Assembly (NCBI RefSeq): GCF_006539285.1
Contig: NZ_BJMS01000019.1
Location: 1-53,164 of the forward strand
From: Sporolactobacillus inulinus
GTDB taxonomy: Bacteria > Bacillota > Bacilli > Bacillales > Sporolactobacillaceae
Reading direction: 5' to 3'
DNA length: 53,164 nt
Below are positions 47,550-53,164 of this stretch, in pieces (position 1 is the stretch's first letter; each line of letters starts with the position of its first letter). The notes beneath the pieces were generated by a model. The model made no database searches, was not told the origin of the DNA, and worked only from the letters and a program-made list of their open reading frames with translations. Both the position numbers and the translations under genes were made by a program.

Positions 47550-49763
47550 TTACGGTTTATCTGAGGTTCCCGAATCAGGAGCGGACGATGTTGACGGCGC
47601 ATGTGATGCACCTTCCGACGAACTCTTTTTTTCGCCTGTCAAGGTGACGGTCAGCGTGCGTCCTACCTTCAATTCTGCACCTTTTGGAATACTTTGATCT
47701 GATACAAAGCCACTGCCCTTAGTCACGAGCTTGAGATCTTCCAAATCTGCCAGCTTCATGATATCGGCCATGGACCAACCGCTTAAATCAGGCATCTTCT
47801 TTTGCACATCGCCGGATAAGATGAATTTACTGCCGGCGTACACGCGTTCTCCCGGATAAGGCAGCTGATTTCGAATTGTTCCTGAGCCAATTTGAATCGG
47901 AACGATGCCTTCTGCCTTTAGCACATTCGCCGTTTCCTCCATACTTTGTCCAGTATAATCGGCCGCTTTGACAGACGAAAGTTTGGTCTTCTCCGTTGCC
48001 GTGCTTGCCTTTTTGTCTACTTGAAGATATTGAAGCGCACTGGTCATCACCGGGCGTACAATATCAGTCACCGGCTCAGGTCCCAGCTCGGTTGCTTTAA
48101 GCTGCGGTTGTTTAACTGCAACATACACGATCAACTTCGGGTCTTTTTCAGGTGCCATGCCTAGAAAAGAGTGGATGTAATTATTTTTACCATATAAATA
48201 GTTCCCGTTTACGGATATCTGCGCAGTTCCCGTTTTGCCAATAACGTCATATCCAGGAAGATCATAGTTCAAACCTGTCGCACTTGTGCCGTTGACGACA
48301 TTTTTGTCTGTTACCACTTTACGCATCAGCGCTCGAGTCTGTTCCGCAGCCGAGGCAGAAATCGGATGACCAGTAACAACCGGCTTGTGCTGAAGCGCGG
48401 TCTTGTTCGTTTCCGGATTAACAACATGATCGACAATATAGGGACGCATCATTTTCCCGTTGTTCGCAACTGCAGTCGCCGCCTGCACGATCTGCATCGC
48501 TGTGAATGCTGAGGCTTGTCCAAATGAAGCCTCCAATTTATCCAGTCTCCAGCGCCAATTGACAACGCTTGAGCGCTCGCCAGGAAGATCAATGCCTGTT
48601 TTTTGCATAAACCCAAATTTATGCAAATAATCGCGCAGCTTGTCGGTTCCTAAATATTTATCGGTTAACACTGCCATCCCTACATTTGATGACAATTCAA
48701 AGCCTTGGTCAAACGTGATCGTTCCCCAGCCTTGACGCCGCCAATCATGAATCGTACCACCATCTGTTTTGTAGTCACCGGATGGATAAGTCGCCGAACC
48801 ATTGTACACGCCAGCGTCAATAGCCGATGCTACCGTAAATGTTTTCATGACCGAACCAGGTTCGTAAGGAAGTTCGATCGGTGCATTGCTGAACTGCTTA
48901 ATGTCGCGCTTATTCGGATTAAACGTCGGGTAACTGGACATTGCCAATATTTTCCCCGTTTTAGGATCAGCAACAATACCAATTATATTTTCCGGCTTGT
49001 ATTTTTCCTGAACGCTGGACATCGTTTGATCCAAAACCGTTTGAATTCGTGAATTCAATGTCAAATAAACATTTTTGCCGGGAACGGACTTTGTCATTTT
49101 CTGTTTTTCATCCGGAATGGGAACACCGGTAAGGCTACGGTAATAACGAACAGATCCATCTTTTTCCGTTAAAAAGTTGTCCAGTGATTGTTCAATGCCG
49201 AACACACCTTTTTGCTGATTATTTTCCGAGTTCATTTGCGTAAAACCGAGTGTGTAGGCAGCACTCGACTGATTCGGATAATAGCGTTTCGATTCAGTAA
49301 TATAGCCGATACCCGGAAGCTTTAATTGGTCAATTGCTTGCTTTGTCTTATAGCTCAGCATCTTGCCCTTAGCTCCGAATTCTACCTGATAAACATTCTT
49401 ATTGAGCCTTTGTAGAATATCCGAGACCTTCATTCCTAAGATCGGTGCCAGCTTCTCTGCTGTTTTTTGCTTATTCTTCACATAGTTATCGCTTTTCGGA
49501 TTCAAAATCGCATACAACGTGTAAGCAGGAACATCTTCAGCAAGGATTCGTCCGTTCGAAGAATAAATGGTTCCTCTTTTTTCATCAACAACCTTATACT
49601 GAGACCACTGTTTTTCACCGAGTTGTAAAAGATTATGGTGATCAATTTCTTTCCCCTGAGCGATGTAAACGAAGCGCCCAATAATGACAAAAAAAGCCAG
49701 CATGAAAATCGTGCCGACTATCCCTGTCCAAAAGCTTATTAATCTTCTTTTGCTTTGATTCAT
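47550..49763 (-). CDS. pbpB: division-specific penicillin-binding protein 2B
   Basis: The essential class B transpeptidase of the divisome. The 737-residue protein has an N-terminal membrane helix (about 12-32). It shows YEPGSVMKTFTVASAI (catalytic Ser), ELSSNVGMAV, VIGKTGTAQIS and two C-terminal PASTA units (SVKAADYTGQSMEETANVLKAEGI and PDLSGWSMADIMKLADLEDL). A Ser/Ala/Thr-rich tail follows. It lies after ftsL by 14 nt, as in B. subtilis. Confidence 0.95.
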   Translation of the reverse strand: MNQSKRRLISFWTGIVGTIFMLAFFVIIGRFVYIAQGKEIDHHNLLQLGEKQWSQYKVVDEKRGTIYSSNGRILAEDVPAYTLYAILNPKSDNYVKNKQKTAEKLAPILGMKVSDILQRLNKNVYQVEFGAKGKMLSYKTKQAIDQLKLPGIGYITESKRYYPNQSSAAYTLGFTQMNSENNQQKGVFGIEQSLDNFLTEKDGSVRYYRSLTGVPIPDEKQKMTKSVPGKNVYLTLNSRIQTVLDQTMSSVQEKYKPENIIGIVADPKTGKILAMSSYPTFNPNKRDIKQFSNAPIELPYEPGSVMKTFTVASAIDAGVYNGSATYPSGDYKTDGGTIHDWRRQGWGTITFDQGFELSSNVGMAVLTDKYLGTDKLRDYLHKFGFMQKTGIDLPGERSSVVNWRWRLDKLEASFGQASAFTAMQIVQAATAVANNGKMMRPYIVDHVVNPETNKTALQHKPVVTGHPISASAAEQTRALMRKVVTDKNVVNGTSATGLNYDLPGYDVIGKTGTAQISVNGNYLYGKNNYIHSFLGMAPEKDPKLIVYVAVKQPQLKATELGPEPVTDIVRPVMTSALQYLQVDKKASTATEKTKLSSVKAADYTGQSMEETANVLKAEGIVPIQIGSGTIRNQLPYPGERVYAGSKFILSGDVQKKMPDLSGWSMADIMKLADLEDLKLVTKGSGFVSDQSIPKGAELKVGRTLTVTLTGEKKSSSEGASHAPSTSSAPDSGTSDKP

Positions 49764-49777
49764 TGGAGCAAACCACC

Positions 49778-50134
49778 TTAAGGAAGTACTTTGACGTTTT
49801 CAATATCCAGCTTTAACCCAAGTTCCTTCTCCGCAAAGTGAACAATTCGTTCCGGCGAGCTTAAGCTGTCCGATTCTGCTTTCAATTGCTGGGTCACTTT
49901 TGCCTGTTCATCAATTTTTGATTGGAGAGAAGCAACATCTTTGGATGCGATGTACAGTTTCGCTTGATTCGCAACGAGCAGCAGTGCCATGACAAAGATC
50001 ATGATGCCGGCCATCGCCCACAGCGCTTTCTCACCCTTAGTCACGCGCCGCGTAATGACAACTTGCCCTTGGCGCGGTGCCGCTTCAACATAGTCCTGTC
50101 TTTGTACTTTATACGCTTGCTGACTGAGATTCAT
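49778..50134 (-). CDS. ftsL: cell division protein FtsL
   Basis: A small bitopic divisome protein. The 118-residue protein has a cytoplasmic basic part ([14 protein letters not shown]), one membrane segment (about 39-58) and an extracytoplasmic leucine-zipper coiled coil ([22 protein letters not shown]). It ends [23 protein letters not shown]. The ATG overlaps the rsmH stop (ATGA). Confidence 0.92.
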   Translation of the reverse strand: MNLSQQAYKVQRQDYVEAAPRQGQVVITRRVTKGEKALWAMAGIMIFVMALLLVANQAKLYIASKDVASLQSKIDEQAKVTQQLKAESDSLSSPERIVHFAEKELGLKLDIENVKVLP

Positions 50135-51087
50135 TGCTCCTCATCCTCCTCAATAGATCTGATTTTTTCGGCAACTCTTAGCTTCGCGGAATGTGATCGA
50201 CGATTTTCTAAAACTTCCTTCTGTGAAGGTATAATCGGTTTTCTGCTCACTTTTTTCAGGACCGGTAAAAAGGTTTTCGGTACAACAGGCAACCCAGGCG
50301 GCAATTCCGGCGGATCACTGTATTTTTTGAAAAACTGTTTGCATAGCTTGTCCTCAAGTGATTGAAACGTGATTACCGCAATTCTCCCGCCAATTTTCAC
50401 CATGCGGAGCGACTGAGTCAAGGCTTCATCGAAGCTTCCCAACTCATCATTGACGGCAATGCGCAAGGCTTGAAAGACACGTTTTGCCGGGTGGCCTCCT
50501 TTTCTGCGTGCCGGTGCGGGAATCGCTTCTTTAATTAATTCCGTCAGCTGCTCGGTTGTCTCAATCGGGTGCTGCATGCGTGCTTTCTCAATTTTTCGTG
50601 CAATTGCTTTTGAGAACCGCTCTTCCCCATACATGAAGAAAATCCGGGACAATCGCTCAAATGGCCATTCATTGACAATAACTGCCGCCGTTAAGGGTTG
50701 CGATCGATCCATGCGCATATCAAGCGGACCGTTGTGCTGATAGCTGAAACCACGATTTGCGTGGTCAAATTGCGGTGAGGACACACCTAGATCAAACAGT
50801 ATGCCGTCTACTTCCAACACGCCATGCTGATGAAGTTCTTGCTCTAAATGTCTAAAGTTCGATTTGATAAACGTGATTTTTTCTGCGAAGGGCTTCAAAC
50901 GTTCGGAGGCAGCTTGAAGTGCCTCATCGTCTTGATCAAATGCGTAGAGGCGGCCTTGATCAAGCTGCGAAGCTATCGCTTCACTGTGTCCGCCGCCGCC
51001 AAGCGTACAATCCACATAAATTCCATTTGGATTCACATTCAGTTCTTTAACCGCTTCATTCTTCAATACTGTTCTATGTTCAAACAC
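50131..51087 (-). CDS. rsmH: 16S rRNA m4C1402 methyltransferase
   Basis: It methylates N4 of C1402 in 16S rRNA using SAM. The 318-residue protein shows [15 protein letters not shown] (SAM motif I, about 23-37), [22 protein letters not shown] and [12 protein letters not shown]. It is the second gene of the mra cluster. Confidence 0.96.
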   Translation of the reverse strand: MFEHRTVLKNEAVKELNVNPNGIYVDCTLGGGGHSEAIASQLDQGRLYAFDQDDEALQAASERLKPFAEKITFIKSNFRHLEQELHQHGVLEVDGILFDLGVSSPQFDHANRGFSYQHNGPLDMRMDRSQPLTAAVIVNEWPFERLSRIFFMYGEERFSKAIARKIEKARMQHPIETTEQLTELIKEAIPAPARRKGGHPAKRVFQALRIAVNDELGSFDEALTQSLRMVKIGGRIAVITFQSLEDKLCKQFFKKYSDPPELPPGLPVVPKTFLPVLKKVSRKPIIPSQKEVLENRRSHSAKLRVAEKIRSIEEDEEQ

Positions 51088-51132
51088 TGCTACCGACTCC
51101 TATCTCAAAGAACACAAGCAGTCCAGTTGCCC

Positions 51133-51564
51133 TTAGAGGTCCAAATCTAGCAAGCTCTCCGAGATGTCATTGAAGGATTCTTCAGATTGTGCAAAATAGC
51201 GGCTCCACATTTCTTGATCCCAAATCTCAAGACGCGTCGATACACCGATAACCACACAATCTTTCACTAATTTCGCATAATCACGGAGACTGTTGCCGAT
51301 TGATACCCGACCCTGCTTGTCCAACGCGCATTCACTGGCCCCCGAAAAAAAGAAACGCGTGAATGCACGTGCATCTTTTTTTGTAAAAGGAAGTGCCTTA
51401 AGTTTTTCTTCTATTCTGTGCCATTCATTCATTGGATAAACAAAAAGACACTGATCAAGCCCACGGGTGATGACGAAAGAGTCCCCTAGTTCATCGCGAA
51501 ATTTTGCTGGAATGATGAGACGGCCTTTTGTGTCTATGTTGTGATTGAATTCTCCCATAAACAA
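51133..51564 (-). CDS. mraZ: transcriptional regulator MraZ
   Basis: It represses its own operon by binding repeated GTGG boxes. The 143-residue protein has two SpoVT/AbrB-like MraZ repeats ([21 protein letters not shown] and [19 protein letters not shown]). I choose TTG 51564 ([11 protein letters not shown]), which follows GGGGG with 8 nt spacing and gives the B. subtilis length of 143. ATG 51558 is the alternative. Confidence 0.93.
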   Translation of the reverse strand: MFMGEFNHNIDTKGRLIIPAKFRDELGDSFVITRGLDQCLFVYPMNEWHRIEEKLKALPFTKKDARAFTRFFFSGASECALDKQGRVSIGNSLRDYAKLVKDCVVIGVSTRLEIWDQEMWSRYFAQSEESFNDISESLLDLDL

Positions 51565-51595
51565 TAGAGCCGCCCCCTCTTTTGTTTTTACTTTA

Positions 51596-51619
51596 CCACA
51601 TTCCCCCACTTTCCACCAC
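51596..51619 (-). promoter_or_regulatory. MraZ operator upstream of mraZ
   Basis: Three GTGG boxes recur at exactly 10-bp steps (51619-51616, 51609-51606, 51599-51596 on the minus strand), the pattern known for MraZ binding sites. A TAAAGT sequence immediately downstream may be the -10 box. Confidence 0.75.
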
Positions 51620-51693
51620 TTTATTTTTTATATTCGCTTAATTAGGGATGTAATCCTTCCCAGATTTGAAAAACCTGGTTTGTCCGGCCCTTA

Positions 51694-51726
51694 CTTCCGC
51701 AGGACGCGGTGTCTTTCGCGTTGTGC
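51694..51726. repeat. short dispersed repeat C, copy 2
   Basis: CTTCCGCAGGACGCGGTG followed by TTTCGCGTTGTGC is a variant of the element at 34534-34567. It lies between mraZ and the rsfA terminator. No gene is seen in 51620-51964. Confidence 0.6.
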
Positions 51727-51837
51727 ATAGGGCATGACCACGGGTGATCCAGAGTCGTTCCTCAGGGTGCGCATTTATGTGTCTGTCCCTAATTTATTGA
51801 GAAATAGCCCGATCTCAACCAGCACAGCTTAATATGT

Positions 51838-51875
51838 ATAAAAAAAGATCAGGTTTAACAAGAAACCCGATCTTA
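51838..51875 (-). terminator. intrinsic terminator downstream of the rsfA-like gene
   Basis: AAGATCGGGTTT/AAACCTGATCTT stem (51875-51846 on the minus strand) followed by a U run. Confidence 0.8.
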
Positions 51876-51964
51876 ACGCTTGTGCACGTGCCCAACATCA
51901 TGCATCGATTACGCCGCACCAGAGGTCCAAAACCATCAGCTTGATGCTTCACTGAGGCACTCTT

Positions 51965-52510
51965 TCAAGATTCTTTAATCGCTGGAATTTCTTTTCTTGC
52001 CTGATCAACAACTTTGAATACGTTAAGCAGTGATTCGTAATTTTGTTTCATAATCGTATAATCATCTTTTAACTGCTGATAGGCCGATTCCAGCTGCTGC
52101 TTTTCGCGAAGTAGATTTTCCTCTTCCTCAGAATCACCATCACTTGACTGTTCCTTTAAATCAGTAAGAAAACGAATCAATTGATCGATTTCTGATTCAG
52201 AGATGTGCCGCTTCTGTTCCAGTTTTTCGGCAAACTGATCCTTAGGCAGCCGAGCTTCTAGGTCTCCCTTTTTCTTCTTTTTTTTGCGCGCTTTGCGGAT
52301 GGCTTTTGCTTCCTGCAATTCTTGGTCATATAACTTGCGAATCGATGAATTCCAACGAAAGCCGCAGGCTGCCGGCGTACGAGAGAGTATGCTTCCGGCC
52401 TCGGCGAATCCGGCAAGTTGTGTGCTGCCTTCTTTAATATGGCGCAGAATGACTTCTGCAAGTTTGACATCTTCTGCATGCATCCACGCGTCTTGTCTTA
52501 TCGATGGCAT
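51965..52510 (-). CDS. rsfA: RsfA-family prespore transcription regulator
   Basis: The 181-residue protein has an N-terminal Myb/SANT-like DNA-binding domain (MPSIRQDAWMHAEDVKLAEVILRHIKEG), then RTPAACGFRWNSSIRKLYD, the family signature. A lysine-rich stretch (about residues 72-80) and a C-terminal coiled coil (about 125-170) follow. RsfA modulates sigma-F-dependent genes in the forespore. YlbO-type paralogs exist, so the exact ortholog is uncertain. GAGGGA precedes the ATG. Confidence 0.85.
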   Translation of the reverse strand: MPSIRQDAWMHAEDVKLAEVILRHIKEGSTQLAGFAEAGSILSRTPAACGFRWNSSIRKLYDQELQEAKAIRKARKKKKKKGDLEARLPKDQFAEKLEQKRHISESEIDQLIRFLTDLKEQSSDGDSEEEENLLREKQQLESAYQQLKDDYTIMKQNYESLLNVFKVVDQARKEIPAIKES

Positions 52511-52625
52511 TCTCTTCCCTCTTTTCTCTTAAATCTTGTTTGAGCTGTGCTCTTGTTTTATACCTTATGCTGTTGATAGGATCGGTAGAAGAAAACCAGC
52601 ATTTTTCTTTTGAGAAAAGAGATAA

Positions 52626-52651
52626 GAAAAACCGGGCAAAATACGCCCGGT
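52626..52651 (-). terminator. intrinsic terminator for a gene beyond the window
   Basis: ACCGGGC/GCCCGGT stem followed by GGTTTTTC on the minus strand. There is no minus-strand gene between it and the window end. Confidence 0.6.
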
Positions 52652-52685
52652 CCTTACTTCGCCTTCCATTCGGACTTTGATTCAT

Positions 52686-52759
52686 CACCTTGTGTACGAA
52701 CGACACTCCAGCTGCTCGCTGGCACGCATCAACAAGGTGCGATCCCGCAGGCGCCAGCG
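52686..52759. repeat. dispersed repeat B, copy 2, with interleaved inverted repeats
   Basis: CACCTTGT (52686-52693)/ACAAGGTG (52732-52739) interleave with CGCTGGC (52717-52723)/GCCAGCG (52753-52759). Both arm pairs are longer here than in the copy at 31637-31691, and the pairing is kept. Confidence 0.7.
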
Positions 52760-52863
52760 CATCTAAATGAGGGATTCTTGGACATTTTTGAGCTTATAAA
52801 AAACGATCCTCATCCATCTCACTTTTTTCATTAAGCATTCTGGTCCTAATTAAGTAACTCGTG

Positions 52864-53089
52864 AAATAAGCGGAGATTTTTCGTTTATCTGCAGAATGGG
52901 GCGTGTTTCGGGGTTATATAAGGGGAGGTTTTCCGGTTATGCAAAGCAGAATCCCCCATTTTCACGTTTTTAACGTTGATAAGGGGAATCTCTCCGTCTA
53001 TTCAAGCCATTTTTTATGTTATTTTTTTATTAAGGGGAATTTTTCCGTCTATTTATCGGATTGGGCGCTTAACCTGATCCACCAACCGA
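52864..53089. repeat. dispersed 225-bp repeat, copy 2
   Basis: Collinear with 12366-12590. Sub-units begin at 52867, 52919, 52980 and 53031, with TAAGGGG replacing TAAGCGG in three of them. The remaining 53090-53164 holds the shared CTTTTCCTGTAAGAAAAA tail and the start of a repeat-C-like TCCTGCGGTGAC cut by the window edge. No gene is visible in 52511-53164. Confidence 0.8.
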
Positions 53090-53164
53090 TAAATGCGGAT
53101 CCTCTTGATCTCAGATGTTCTTTTCCTGTAAGAAAAACCGGGCTATGCCTAGTCCTGCGGTGAC

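Noticed and set aside
52903-53163. 86-codon plus-strand frame at the window end
   Set aside because: It lies entirely in repeat A copy 2, and copy 1 does not preserve the frame.

Overview
The window reads as chromosomal DNA of an endospore-forming, meso-diaminopimelate-type Bacillales bacterium. The evidence is the B. subtilis-like gene order (division/cell-wall cluster, spoIIGA-sigE-sigG, sepF-divIVA, ileS-lspA, pyr operon), SpoVD, RsfA, pro-sigma-E and sigma-G, and a DNPR-type MurE. A Sporolactobacillus-like relative is plausible, but no marker here fixes the genus. Almost every housekeeping gene lies on the minus strand.

Positions 1-12.6 kb are an accessory, insertion-sequence-battered region. 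The core is a strikingly AT-rich biosynthetic island. On the minus strand it has an A-T-C non-ribosomal peptide synthetase (2475-5576), ATGA-coupled to a B12-binding radical SAM enzyme (928-2478). A 26-codon ORF (851-931) is ATGA-coupled to that gene, and a second radical SAM gene (555-830) follows, cut off by an IS3 element. A divergent ATP-grasp ligase (8090-9295) lies on the other side of a nested IS3/DDE-transposon insertion. To the right are IS630 and IS66 remnants, a DUF3139-like membrane protein truncated by the IS66 remnant, and an intact IS256-family element (10826-12322) with 27-bp inverted ends and an 8-bp target duplication.

Positions 12.7-22.05 kb hold a de novo pyrimidine operon, pyrR-pyrB-carA-carB-pyrK-pyrD-pyrF-pyrE. 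It has a sigma-A promoter, two PyrR-type attenuators (before pyrR and before pyrB), mostly overlapping genes and a terminator after pyrE. The usual pyrP (uracil permease) and pyrC (dihydroorotase) are absent. Upstream come rluD, lspA, a ylyA-like gene and ileS with an Ile T-box leader, then divIVA, ylmH, ylmG, sepF, ylmE, ylmD and ylmC.

Positions 31.8-34.5 kb carry sigG, sigE and spoIIGA. A candidate sigma-F promoter lies before sigG, and spoIIGA has a Spo0A/sigma-A-type promoter with an unusually long spacer. Repeats and an IS30-type transposase remnant separate this block from the division/cell-wall cluster (35.07-51.56 kb): mraZ-rsmH-ftsL-pbpB-spoVD-murE-murF-mraY-murD-spoVE, a terminator, then divIB-ftsA-ftsZ. 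Compared with B. subtilis, murF is inside the cluster and murG and murB are missing. An rsfA-like regulator and a mosaic of dispersed repeats close the window.

Two repeat families recur between operons. One is a 225-bp element with four 22-bp sub-units (12.37 and 52.86 kb). The other is a short element with two interleaved inverted repeats (31.64 and 52.69 kb). The least explained parts are the NRPS/radical-SAM/ATP-grasp island with its tiny coupled ORF, and these modular intergenic repeats.
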